From the NCBI GenBank assembly GCA_002439085.1, contig DJSW01000029.1:1-64000 (forward strand): 64,000 bases of DNA. Reading direction: 5' to 3'. Shown one piece after another: positions 17,236 through 25,813 of the stretch. A program made the translations under genes and the position numbers. The DNA comes from Alphaproteobacteria bacterium UBA6324. Its GTDB lineage: Bacteria > Pseudomonadota > Alphaproteobacteria > CAAGCB01 > CAG-977. The first letter of the stretch is position 1. The number at the start of each line of letters is the position of its first letter. Below the pieces are notes generated by a model. It was given only the letters and a program-made list of their open reading frames with translations, ran no database searches and was not told the origin of the DNA.

Positions 17236-18120
17236 TCAACGCCCGCGCATCGCCGCGATTCGCTTTGCCACGGTCGGCAAAACGGTGGATTTTTCCCCGC
17301 GCACGGGCAAAGCCGCAACCGTTTTGTCCCCCGTCGCGGCCAGCGCATCTTTCATTTCGCGCGACACGGCCAGATTTTCGGCGCGGTCGAAAAATTCCTG
17401 CGAAACATAGGGCTTGCCCTGAAAACGGCAGAAACCGGCAATGTCCCGATTGGAAAGGGAAACCGTTTTTTCGCCCGTCCGTTCGCGTTTCGCCGCGTTG
17501 CGCAAAATCTGCGGCTGAAATTGTTTTTCATAGGCGTCCTGATATTTTTTGTATCCGTACCACGCCTGAAAACTCGCCCGCATCGCCTTGGATTCGTCGC
17601 CGGATTTTTCCATTTCGGCGGCATAGGCGCGCGTCATCGGCGATTCCATTTCCTTTTCAAACAAAGCGGGATTTTTGTCCCGCATCTGATAAGCGTAGGC
17701 GGCTTGATGCGCGGACGCGTCGGCCTCGAACGCGCGGTTCAGTTTGATAAAATCGCGGGCATTCAGCGCGTTGATCACGTCGCCGGCGTTTTTTGCGCCC
17801 GTTTTTTCGCACAAACGGTCAACCTGCAAAACGTGCGCGCATTCGTGAATCAAAACTGGGGCGAGTTCGGATTGGCGGTGAAAGGAATCCAGCCTGACCG
17901 TTTTTTGTTCAAAATCGCACGCGCCGTTCAACCCCGGCATCGCGTCGTACAGGAACGTATAGCCTTTGAACGCGACCTCGTTCATCACTTCGCGCCCTTT
18001 CGGAGCGTCATAGGCCGTCCGCAACAGTTCGCCGAAGTTTTCACGGTCGGAACCGTTCATCGCGAACAGCGACATATTCAGCTTTGACAGGCATTCAAAA
18101 TCGTTTTTTTGATCCGTCAT
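17236..18120 (-). CDS. HExxH putative metallopeptidase, third of a tandem triplet
   Basis: This 294-residue cytoplasmic-type protein has no signal peptide. It carries LIHECAHVLQ (HECAH at 92-96) and, 40 residues later, RAFEADASAHQ (Glu 132). That fits a zinc-peptidase site of gluzincin type with a third ligand from the EADA helix. Before it comes GREVMNEVAFKGYTF, after it MRASFQAWYGYKKYQDAY. Both segments are shared with the two genes upstream and with residues 790-1000 of the 1298-residue protein. It lacks the KYACGEK N-terminus of its siblings. It ends in a basic tail (KRIAAMRGR). The ATG directly abuts the TGA of the preceding gene, so they form one operon. Substrate and destination are unknown. 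Confidence 0.85.
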   Translation of the reverse strand: MTDQKNDFECLSKLNMSLFAMNGSDRENFGELLRTAYDAPKGREVMNEVAFKGYTFLYDAMPGLNGACDFEQKTVRLDSFHRQSELAPVLIHECAHVLQVDRLCEKTGAKNAGDVINALNARDFIKLNRAFEADASAHQAAYAYQMRDKNPALFEKEMESPMTRAYAAEMEKSGDESKAMRASFQAWYGYKKYQDAYEKQFQPQILRNAAKRERTGEKTVSLSNRDIAGFCRFQGKPYVSQEFFDRAENLAVSREMKDALAATGDKTVAALPVRGEKSTVLPTVAKRIAAMRGR

Positions 18121-19122
18121 TCAACGCCCCCTGCCCTGCGCGGATTTTGCCAAAACGGCGGCGTTCGACCGCATTTTTGCCGGTTCAAGGATTTTTCCGT
18201 CCTTGTCGCGCGTCGCCATTTTGTCGATTGAGGTATCCGGTTTGGCATTCGGCACAAACTTCGCGTAATCGGCCAGAACGGCTTTGATTTCCTTTTTGGC
18301 TTCGGCGGTCAGCGCGTTCGGCTTGTCGGAATTCAAATAGTCCGCCGTCATATACGGCTTGCCCTGAAACACGCACAAATCGACAACGTCCTTGACGGGG
18401 TATTCTTTGGAAAAGAGCGTCGGATCTTTTTGCCGTTTGCCGATTTCCGCCATGGCTTTGATGCCGTTGTCCTTGTAGTATTCGTCGTACAAGTCGCGGT
18501 AGTACGGAAAATCATACCACGATTTGAACGCCGCCTGCATGGCTTTCTTTTTATCGCCCGTCTTTTCCAGTTCCGTTTCATACGCCGCCAGCATCGGATA
18601 ATCCCGCTTCTGTTCGGCATAGACTTCGGGGGCGGTTTCCTTGCATTCATAAGCGAACGCCGCTTGATGCGCGCAGGCGTCCGCTTCAATCGCTTTGCGC
18701 ATTCTGTACATATCGGCGACGCGCGTCTGTTCAAAAATCGGCGCGTTTTTCTTTTCCGAAGCGAACTGGATGCCGTGGCGTCCCTCGTGCACGACGGCGA
18801 CCGCCAAAAAGTTTTTGGAACGCGCCGGATTCAACACGATCAGTCGGTCGTCGTAATTGCAAAAACCGCCGAAATTCGCCCCCAAATTCTGAAATTGGAT
18901 TTTGTAGCCCAAATCGGACAGCGTTTCCAGTGTTTCGCGGCCGCTGTTCGTTTTGCCCAGCGTTTCCAAAATGTCGCCCAACAGCCGCTTTTCATCGGCG
19001 GCGGATTTCGCGGACGACGCGGCGAAAGTGTTCTGCAACGTTTTTTGCGCCTGCCGCACCTTTTCCCCGCAAGCGTATTTTTTAAAGGGCTTTTTCATAA
19101 ACTTCTCGACCGATTCGGTCAT
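18121..19122 (-). CDS. HExxH putative metallopeptidase, second of a tandem triplet
   Basis: The frame is open to 19248, but ATG 19122 follows the TAA of the upstream gene by one base and has AAGGACGG upstream, giving 333 residues. MTESVEKFMKKPFKKYACGEK parallels the N-terminus of the gene before it. GRETLETLSDLGY leads to VVHEGRHGIQ (HEGRH at 112-116) and KAIEADACAHQAAF (Glu 146, 34 residues after the first His). AMQAAFKSWYDFPYYRDLYDEYY follows, then VKDVVDLCVFQGKPYMTADYL. The last residues LAKSAQGRGR are basic. All zinc-ligand candidates are intact, so activity is plausible. The family name and substrate are unknown to me. Confidence 0.87.
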   Translation of the reverse strand: MTESVEKFMKKPFKKYACGEKVRQAQKTLQNTFAASSAKSAADEKRLLGDILETLGKTNSGRETLETLSDLGYKIQFQNLGANFGGFCNYDDRLIVLNPARSKNFLAVAVVHEGRHGIQFASEKKNAPIFEQTRVADMYRMRKAIEADACAHQAAFAYECKETAPEVYAEQKRDYPMLAAYETELEKTGDKKKAMQAAFKSWYDFPYYRDLYDEYYKDNGIKAMAEIGKRQKDPTLFSKEYPVKDVVDLCVFQGKPYMTADYLNSDKPNALTAEAKKEIKAVLADYAKFVPNAKPDTSIDKMATRDKDGKILEPAKMRSNAAVLAKSAQGRGR

Positions 19123-19123
19123 C

Positions 19124-20125
19124 TTACCGTCCTTCATTTTTCCGCAAAGCCGCCGCGACCGCCGTGTTTGCCGTGTTCGCTTTGCGCTGCGCGGGGCGGG
19201 TGATTTTGCCCGTTTTGTCGCGTTCCGCCATCGCCCAAACGGATTCATCGGCTTTTACGCCGACCGTTTTGGCGTAATCCGCCGCGATTTTCATATACGC
19301 CGCCTTGTCCTTTTTCAAAACGGAAAAAGCCCGATCCGTCATCAGCATATCGACGGAAACATAGGATTCCCCCTTGTACAGGCAGGCATCCGCGACATCT
19401 TTGGCGGGAACGGTTTTGCAAAACATATCCTTGCGACCGCTTTTCTTGCCTTCGCCGGCGTAAAACGCGATTTCCCTGCGATACACATCATCGTAAAAAT
19501 CACGGAAGTAATCATAACCGTACCATGCCTGAAAACTTGCCTGCATGGCTTTCTTTTCATCGCCCGACTTGTCCATTTCGGCGACGAAAGCGCGGAACAT
19601 CGGCATATCGTTCTTTTCGGCTTCGGCATATACTTCGGGCAGGATATCGCGGCACTGACAGATGAACGCGGATTCGTGGGCGCAGGCGTCCGCCTCCATC
19701 GCGCGTTCGCGGCGCAACAACGATGCGACGGTCATCTGTTCGGCATTCGGCGTGTTTTCGGAGTCGCGCGCGCATTGAATCGCGTGCTGTCCCTCGTGAA
19801 CGATCGTCTGCATGGCATAGGCGTCGCCGAACGTCGGATTGACGACGATTTTTTTACTGGTCGGTTCGCAAAAACCGCCGTAATCGCCCGTTTCAAACGC
19901 GAACGTATAGCCCAGTTCGGACAATTCGGTCAGGGTGTCGCGCCCCTTGTCCGTTTTCATCACCTGATCAATCAAGCGTTCAAATTCGGCGGATTCCTCT
20001 TTTTGTTTTTTGGAATCGGAAGCGGTGAACGCCGCGGTCAAAACCTTTTTCGCCTGTTGCGCCTTTTCGCCGCAAGCGTATTTTTGAACGTCTTTTTCCA
20101 TAAATTCGGCAACCGATCCGGACAT
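19124..20125 (-). CDS. HExxH putative metallopeptidase, first of a tandem triplet
   Basis: I start at ATG 20125 (MSGSVAEFMEKDVQKYACGEK), preceded by AGGGGGTG. The frame to 20155 would begin inside the leader. The 333-residue protein has GRDTLTELSELGYTF, then IVHEGQHAIQ with HEGQH at 110-114, then RAMEADACAHESAF with Glu 144, again 34 residues after the first His. AMQASFQAWYGYDYFRDFYDDVY follows, then a C-terminal half shared only with the second gene (PAKDVADACLYKGESYVSVDML). The tail AAALRKNEGR is basic. It heads the three-gene operon behind the promoter at 20159-20186. There is no signal peptide, so any export would need a dedicated secretion system. Confidence 0.87.
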   Translation of the reverse strand: MSGSVAEFMEKDVQKYACGEKAQQAKKVLTAAFTASDSKKQKEESAEFERLIDQVMKTDKGRDTLTELSELGYTFAFETGDYGGFCEPTSKKIVVNPTFGDAYAMQTIVHEGQHAIQCARDSENTPNAEQMTVASLLRRERAMEADACAHESAFICQCRDILPEVYAEAEKNDMPMFRAFVAEMDKSGDEKKAMQASFQAWYGYDYFRDFYDDVYRREIAFYAGEGKKSGRKDMFCKTVPAKDVADACLYKGESYVSVDMLMTDRAFSVLKKDKAAYMKIAADYAKTVGVKADESVWAMAERDKTGKITRPAQRKANTANTAVAAALRKNEGR

Positions 20126-20158
20126 GGCACACCCCCTGAAAATGCAATCATGCAAAAA

Positions 20159-20186
20159 AGGATAGCACCAAACGGACGATTGTCAA
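20159..20186 (-). promoter_or_regulatory. Sigma-70 promoter of the HExxH triplet
   Basis: On the minus strand, the consensus TTGACA -35 (20186-20181) is separated by 16 bases from TATCCT (-10, 20164-20159). About 34 bases then precede the first ATG at 20125. Confidence 0.7.
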
Positions 20187-20198
20187 CCGTTTTTTTGT

Positions 20199-20585
20199 CT
20201 AAAACACCTGCCGCGCGCTTTGCGTCCGGCACGAATTTTCCAAAGCTTTCAGTCCGTTTTCTGAAACTTTGACGCCATTGACAAAAACGCCGCCTTTTTT
20301 AAATTCGACCCGCGCGACGGACGGAAATCCGATACGCAATCCCTGTTCAAAACCGGAAACGTCCCGCTTTAAATCCAGATAAACGGTCAAAGCGTCAAAT
20401 TCCGAAACGGGAACGGCGTTCAAATCGGCGGGAACGACGGCCGCCCCCGTCGTCGAAACGCCCGCGACATAATCCGCGCCCCGCGTCAACCGCGCGCAAT
20501 CGTCGGGGGAAACGGAAACGGCGACGCTTTGCGCCCGCGCCGCCGTTGATAAAACCGTCAGGCAGAAAATCAAGAATTTTCCCAT
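20199..20585 (-). CDS. Small secreted hypothetical protein
   Basis: The 128-residue product starts MGKFLIFCLTVLSTAARAQS, a signal peptide with likely cleavage after ARA. The mature part has two Cys (DDCAR, ENSCRT) that could form a disulphide, and the repeated use of short beta strands. It is probably periplasmic. I do not recognise it. It lies between rnj and the HExxH triplet on the same strand, and AAGGGGCGG precedes the ATG. Confidence 0.7.
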   Translation of the reverse strand: MGKFLIFCLTVLSTAARAQSVAVSVSPDDCARLTRGADYVAGVSTTGAAVVPADLNAVPVSEFDALTVYLDLKRDVSGFEQGLRIGFPSVARVEFKKGGVFVNGVKVSENGLKALENSCRTQSARQVF

Positions 20586-20601
20586 TTTCCGCCCCTTTCC
20601 G

Positions 20602-22278
20602 TCACACCCGCACCAGATGCGTATCCACCATCGGACGGCGGCCGTGCGTTTCCATCACGACCTTGCGCACGGCGGATTTCACCGCATCGGCGATCGTCCG
20701 GTCGTCCTTGCGTTTGTCCGCGGACAACTGTTCGATCGCGTCTTTGACGCCCTGATTCATTTTTTCAAAAGCGGGATCGCCCGCCTCGATCAGCCCCGCG
20801 GCGGAAAACTGCACGTCGCCCAGAACCGCGCCCTTTTTGTTCAAAACGACGGTCGCGACGACCATGCCGTCTTCGATCATATGGCGGCGTTGTTTGATCA
20901 CGCCGGCGTTCAGCGGAATGATCTGTTTTTTGTCGCGCGCCAAAACGCCCGTTTTCACTTCGCCGATGATTTCGGGATTTTCCCCGTCCAGCCGCAGCAC
21001 GTCGCCGTCCTTTAAAATGACGGTCTTTTTCACGCCGCAGGCTTTGGCCAGATCGGCGTGTTCAAACAGGTGCGCCGCTTCGCCGTGGACGGGAACGGCG
21101 ATCGCGGGTTTGACGAACCCGTACAGCTTTTCCATGTCCTTGCGCCCCGAATGTCCCGAAACGTGCACCAGCGCGTCTTTGGCGGTGACGACCTCGATCC
21201 CTTTGGCGATAAAGCGGTTTTGAATGTTCGCGATCGCCTGTTCGTTGCCGGGGATGACGCGCGAGGAAAAGATCACGACATCGCCTTTGACCGGCTGCAC
21301 AGGTCCCGTGCCGTAGGATATGTTCGACAGCGCGGCTTTCGGTTCGCCCTGACACCCCGTGCAAAGGTACAACACATCGGCCGGATCGTGTTCGGCGGCT
21401 TCCTCGTCCGTCAGGAACACGTTGACGCTGCGGAAATACCCCGCCGCGCGCCCCGCGCCTTCGACCCGCCACAGCGACCGCCCCAGCAGACACACCGTGC
21501 GGCCGTTTTTTTCGGCGGCTTCGGCGATGCTTTCGATGCGCCCGACATTCGACGCGAAACACGTCACGATCATGCGCTTGCCCTTGTATTTCGCGAACAA
21601 TTCCGTCAGCGATTCCCTGACCTGCGTTTCGCTGGGGATGTCGCCTTCGACGAACACGTTTGTGGAATCGCCGACCAAAGCCAGCACCTTTTCCTTTTTC
21701 AATGCGGCCAAAGCCTTGTAATCCGCTGGTTTTCCGACGACGGGATCTTCGTCGAAACGCCAATCGCCCGTGTGAAACACGCTGCCGCGCGGCGTTTTGA
21801 TCAGCAGAGACGACGCTTCGGGAATCGAATGATTGATTTCGACCAGCTCGATTTCAAACGGGTTCAGTTCCAGCAAATCGCCCGTTTCAAACACATGAAC
21901 GGGAACGCGCCCCAACAGCCCCGCCTCGTCCAGCCGCGTTTCCAGCATTTCCGCGGCGAACGCGGACACATAAACGGGACAGCGCAACAGCGGCCAGAAC
22001 GCCGCGACCGCGCCGATGTGGTCTTCGTGCGCGTGGGTGATCACCAACCCTTTCAGCTTCGGCGCGATTTTCTGCGCGAACGACGGGTCGGGGTACAGCA
22101 TATCAATCCCCGGCAGACGGTCGCCCGCGAACCCGACGCCGCAATCGACCGCCAGCCATTCGCCGTCGCAAGCGTACAGGTAAAAGTTCATCCCGATTTC
22201 GCCGACCCCGCCCAAAGGGACGAAAAACAGCCCTTCGTTCGGAACATCAATGTATTCAACCTCTTTTTCGCCGGACAT
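20602..22278 (-). CDS. rnj: Ribonuclease J
   Basis: This metallo-beta-lactamase/beta-CASP ribonuclease matures and degrades RNA and replaces much of RNase E's role in many alphaproteobacteria. The zinc motif HAHEDHIGA lies near residue 80, with FHTGDWRFDE and the beta-CASP segments GDSTNVFVEG, VTCFASNVGRI and SGHSGRKDMEKL, and the C-terminal domain follows. ATG 22278 (MSGEKEVEYIDVPNEGLFFVPLGGVGEIGMN) has GGAAAG upstream and starts after the birA stop. The longer frame to 22368 would overlap birA by 76 bases. It is the last gene of the nuo-birA-rnj run. Confidence 0.95.
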   Translation of the reverse strand: MSGEKEVEYIDVPNEGLFFVPLGGVGEIGMNFYLYACDGEWLAVDCGVGFAGDRLPGIDMLYPDPSFAQKIAPKLKGLVITHAHEDHIGAVAAFWPLLRCPVYVSAFAAEMLETRLDEAGLLGRVPVHVFETGDLLELNPFEIELVEINHSIPEASSLLIKTPRGSVFHTGDWRFDEDPVVGKPADYKALAALKKEKVLALVGDSTNVFVEGDIPSETQVRESLTELFAKYKGKRMIVTCFASNVGRIESIAEAAEKNGRTVCLLGRSLWRVEGAGRAAGYFRSVNVFLTDEEAAEHDPADVLYLCTGCQGEPKAALSNISYGTGPVQPVKGDVVIFSSRVIPGNEQAIANIQNRFIAKGIEVVTAKDALVHVSGHSGRKDMEKLYGFVKPAIAVPVHGEAAHLFEHADLAKACGVKKTVILKDGDVLRLDGENPEIIGEVKTGVLARDKKQIIPLNAGVIKQRRHMIEDGMVVATVVLNKKGAVLGDVQFSAAGLIEAGDPAFEKMNQGVKDAIEQLSADKRKDDRTIADAVKSAVRKVVMETHGRRPMVDTHLVRV

Positions 22279-22292
22279 AATACTTTCCAATT

Positions 22293-23021
22293 CTATTCCT
22301 GATCGCCGAAGAAAACGTCTCCGGCCGTTATTTTTACGATTTCGCCGTCTTTGTTTAGCAGAAGACACCCGTCTTTATCAAGCCCGTAAAAAGTCCCGCG
22401 CATTTTCCGGTTCGGCAGGTTGACGGTGACCGCCCCGCCGATGCCGTAGGCTTTTTGCTTCCACGCGTCCAGCAAACGGGCGGAACCGTTCGTTTTCAAT
22501 TCGGCGTCCCATTGCGCGAAAGATTGCAAAAACGATTCCAGCATTTGGTCGCGCGTCACGGCGTACCCCTCGTTTTGCAACGATGTCGCCCGATACAGCA
22601 TCCCCGTTTCGGGAAAGGAAACAATGTTGACGCCGACGCCGGCGACCAGCCTGTCCGCCCCGTCCGTTTCCAGCAAAATGCCCGATATCTTTTTCCCGCC
22701 GACCAGCAAATCGTTCGGCCATTTGCATTGAACGCCGATGTCGGGGCACAGGCGTTCCATCGCTTCGGCCAGCGCGACGGCGGTCAGGAAACTGTACATC
22801 CCCGCCCGCGCCAACGGGATTTTTTCCAGACAGATCGAAACGTACAGGTTGCCAACCGGCGACACCCACGGCCGCCCCAACCGGCCGCGCCCGCCCGTCT
22901 GCGCGTCCGCGACGACGGCGGTTTTGTCCGATCCGGACGGCAGGCTTTTAGCGTCCGCGTTCGTGCTGGCAGTTTCCTTTTTTTCAATCAAAGTCCATCC
23001 TTGCGGTAAAATCACGGGCAT
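22293..23021 (-). CDS. birA: Biotin--[acetyl-CoA-carboxylase] ligase
   Basis: BirA activates biotin to biotinyl-AMP and attaches it to carrier proteins such as AccB. The catalytic domain shows ETASTNADA, the biotinyl-AMP loop TGGRGRLGRPWVSP, and KWPNDLLVGGKKISGILLE. There is no N-terminal DNA-binding domain, so it is the non-repressor form. The start is uncertain: ATG 23021 has GGGAGG almost touching it, GTG 23015 has better spacing, and ATG 23048 would overlap nuoN. It lies between nuoN and rnj, a neighbourhood common in alphaproteobacteria. Confidence 0.93.
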   Translation of the reverse strand: MPVILPQGWTLIEKKETASTNADAKSLPSGSDKTAVVADAQTGGRGRLGRPWVSPVGNLYVSICLEKIPLARAGMYSFLTAVALAEAMERLCPDIGVQCKWPNDLLVGGKKISGILLETDGADRLVAGVGVNIVSFPETGMLYRATSLQNEGYAVTRDQMLESFLQSFAQWDAELKTNGSARLLDAWKQKAYGIGGAVTVNLPNRKMRGTFYGLDKDGCLLLNKDGEIVKITAGDVFFGDQE

Positions 23022-23028
23022 CCTCCCT

Positions 23029-24396
23029 TTAAAAACCGGTTGCGGCAAACATCAGCGACGACACCGCCGCCGACAAAACGATGACGGCTTTCATCGGCGC
23101 GGGCGCAGGCGACAGCTCGTCTTTCGCCGCCGCGGCGTACATCTGCCGGATCAACCTTAAATACACATACATCAACGGCATCGCGCCGAAAATCAGCAAC
23201 AGGCAAAACAGCATCGAACCGGCCGCCGACACCGCGCGGTACGCATCGAAACGCGCCAGAAAACCGGCGAACGGCGGCGCGCCCGCCGCCCCCAGAAAGA
23301 TCAGGGAAAACAACGCGCCGCGAACGGGCTTCGCGCGTCCCTGCCCCGCCAGAATCCGCATTTCCTCGATCAATTCGTCCCCGACGCGCAGGGACAGCAT
23401 CACCGCGCACAACCCCGCCAGCAGCACCGTGTCAACCGCCGCCGAAAACAGAAAAGCCCCCCTTGCCGAAACGGACAAAACGGCCAAAGCCGTTCCGTTC
23501 ATGGCAACCGCCGTGCAGGCGATCAACCGCTTGACGTTCGTCTGAACGACCGCCCCCGCGCCGCCGGCGAAAACGGACAAAACGGCCGCCGTTTCCAACA
23601 CGGGACGCGCGTACCCCGCCAACCCCGCGAACGGAACGGACAGCAGGGCGGCCAAAGCCCCCAGAACGGACAGCCGCGCGGTCAGGGCGAACATTGCCGT
23701 CACGGGCGACGGCGCCCCCTCGAACACGTCGGGCAGCCACAAATGAAACGGCGCGACGCCCGCTTTGGTAAACAACCCCGCGGCAATGAACGCGCCCCCC
23801 CACAGCAAAACTGGCAGAACGCGGCTTTTGTCCGCGGCGGCGACGGCGGCGAAATCCACCGTCCCCAAACACGCGTAAACAACGGACACGCCGAACAGGT
23901 ACACCCCCGACCCCAGCAGCGTTACGACCGCCAGCTTGGCGCCGGCGGCGGTGGAACGTTCCCCCTGACGTTTATAGGCGGTCAGGAACAACAACGGAAA
24001 AAAAGCCAGTTCCATCCCCAGAAACTGCATCAAAAAATTGTCCGCCCCGACGGCCAGCATCATACCGGCCGTCGAAAACCCGACCAAAGGCGCAAACTCG
24101 AACCGTTCGTATTTCTTGTACTTCAGCCAATCGGCGCCGAACGCCAGAACGGCGACGGCCGATCCGGTCAAAATCCGTTTCAGCGTCACGACCGCCGCGG
24201 CGAACGGCGCGTCCGGCGTTTTGATCAAAAACAGCAAACAGAACGCCGTCGCCAATCCGGCAAACACCGCGCCGTCGGCCGTTTTTTTGGCTTTTGACGG
24301 GGCGGCGCACACTCCCGCCGCAATCGACAGGACGGTGCAGCACAGCAAAACGGTTTCGGGCAAAACGGGCATGATTTGCAACAACGCCTGATTCAT
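23029..24396 (-). CDS. nuoN: Complex-I-like antiporter subunit N
   Basis: This is a membrane subunit of about 455 residues with many hydrophobic helices. The key antiporter residues are kept: the TM5 Glu in FLGMELAFFPLLFL and the TM7 Lys with FTKAGVAPFHLWLPDVFEGAPSPV. I begin at ATG 24396 (MNQALLQ), which has AAGGGGA upstream, 1 base after the end of nuoM. It is the last nuo gene. Its conservation contrasts with the altered NuoL, K, J, H and A of the same operon. Confidence 0.9.
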   Translation of the reverse strand: MNQALLQIMPVLPETVLLCCTVLSIAAGVCAAPSKAKKTADGAVFAGLATAFCLLFLIKTPDAPFAAAVVTLKRILTGSAVAVLAFGADWLKYKKYERFEFAPLVGFSTAGMMLAVGADNFLMQFLGMELAFFPLLFLTAYKRQGERSTAAGAKLAVVTLLGSGVYLFGVSVVYACLGTVDFAAVAAADKSRVLPVLLWGGAFIAAGLFTKAGVAPFHLWLPDVFEGAPSPVTAMFALTARLSVLGALAALLSVPFAGLAGYARPVLETAAVLSVFAGGAGAVVQTNVKRLIACTAVAMNGTALAVLSVSARGAFLFSAAVDTVLLAGLCAVMLSLRVGDELIEEMRILAGQGRAKPVRGALFSLIFLGAAGAPPFAGFLARFDAYRAVSAAGSMLFCLLLIFGAMPLMYVYLRLIRQMYAAAAKDELSPAPAPMKAVIVLSAAVSSLMFAATGF

Positions 24397-24397
24397 T

Positions 24398-25810
24398 TCA
24401 ATTCCCCTTTCCAACGGCCATACCGGCCAGATCGAACAGCCCCTGCGGCATGACGGACAACACCGCGAACACCGCGCCGCAAAACACCGTCGCCACCTTT
24501 TCGCGCCAGCTCATGTCCGGCAAGGGATAGGGCGTGACGGACGGTTCCCCGAACAGCAGGCGCGTGAACAGTTTGAAAAACGACGCGTAGAGCAAAACGA
24601 CGGAAAACAGCAGGAAAAACGCCGCCGCCGCGCTTTGGCGGAAAATGTCGATGAAAATCAGAAACTGCCCCGTGAACGGCATCAGCGGCGGCACGGCCAG
24701 AACCGCCAGACAGGACAGGAAAAACGCCGTTCCCAAATACGGCAGCGATGTCATGATTCCCGTCGGATTGCGGACGCCCGCGTTTTTAAACCGGACGGTC
24801 AGCGCGCCCGCCGCCATCAGGTAGATCGACACGGCCAGCCCTTGCGCCACGCATAAAAACAGCACGCCCCGCAACGTTTGCGGCGTTATGGCGAATACGC
24901 CGGCGGCCAAAAAACCGACCTGCGCCAAATGAGCGAAACCGGCCATTTTTTTGGCTTCCGTCTGTTTCAAAGTGATCAGCGCGCCGTAAAACGCCGAAAA
25001 CACCGCCCACGCCGTCAAATACGACGCCCATTGAGCCAACACCGTTTCCGCCGCGGGCAAAGCCAGCCGGATGTACGCGTAAAACGCCAGCTTTGAAAAA
25101 ACGCCGCACAGCAAAATCCCCGTCGGAACGGGTGCTTCGGCCTGCGTATCGCTCAGCCACGCGTGAAACGGGAACAACGGCGCTTTGAACGCCAGCATCC
25201 CCAACATTCCGGCGGCCAGCCACGCCTGATTTTCCGGCCGCGCGGCCGCCAAAGCCACGAAATCAGCCGCCCCCGCCCGTCCGGACAGTTCCATCAAAAC
25301 GAACAGCAGACACACCGCGCCGGCCAAATCGGAAAAGCAGAACTTGTACGCCGTATAAACACGCTTTTCAACGCCCCAGACCGCCGTCATCAAAAACAGC
25401 GGAAAAGCCGCGGATTCCCAGAAAACAAAGAACCTGAACGCGTTTTGCGCGCAAACCGCCGTCAACATAAAGCTTTCCGCAATCAACGCCAGACAGCAAA
25501 ATTCGCGCACGCAAAACGGCACATGACGGCGGACGACGGCGACCGACAAAACGGTCAAAAACGAAATCAGCAACACGAAAATCATACTCAGCGCGTCGAT
25601 CCCGACCTGCCATTCCGCATGGGAATCCGGCGCGATCCGGCGCGCGAACAACGCCGCAAACGACAAACCGAACGTACACAGCGCAATCAGCAAAGCCACA
25701 TGGCGGCTGTTTTTCGATACGACCCGATCGTCCCCGCGGACGAACAAAATGAACAGCGCGCCCAGCAAAGGCAATCCCAAAACGACGGCGGGCAAAGAAA
25801 AATCAGTCAC
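24398..25810 (-). CDS. nuoM: Complex-I-like antiporter subunit M
   Basis: This is a 470-residue Mrp-type antiporter subunit. RFFVFWESAAFPLFLMTAVWG holds the TM5 Glu, and FKAPLFPFHAWLSDTQAEAPVP holds the TM7 Lys and the usual FHxWL turn. Both are as expected for a proton-pumping subunit. It begins 3 bases after nuoL ends. Confidence 0.92.
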   Translation of the reverse strand: MTDFSLPAVVLGLPLLGALFILFVRGDDRVVSKNSRHVALLIALCTFGLSFAALFARRIAPDSHAEWQVGIDALSMIFVLLISFLTVLSVAVVRRHVPFCVREFCCLALIAESFMLTAVCAQNAFRFFVFWESAAFPLFLMTAVWGVEKRVYTAYKFCFSDLAGAVCLLFVLMELSGRAGAADFVALAAARPENQAWLAAGMLGMLAFKAPLFPFHAWLSDTQAEAPVPTGILLCGVFSKLAFYAYIRLALPAAETVLAQWASYLTAWAVFSAFYGALITLKQTEAKKMAGFAHLAQVGFLAAGVFAITPQTLRGVLFLCVAQGLAVSIYLMAAGALTVRFKNAGVRNPTGIMTSLPYLGTAFFLSCLAVLAVPPLMPFTGQFLIFIDIFRQSAAAAFFLLFSVVLLYASFFKLFTRLLFGEPSVTPYPLPDMSWREKVATVFCGAVFAVLSVMPQGLFDLAGMAVGKGN

Positions 25811-25813
25811 GGC

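Noticed and set aside
21058..22302. A 414-residue forward frame opposite rnj
   Set aside because: It is antisense to a clear RNase J gene, with no domain and a composition typical of antisense frames in this genome.
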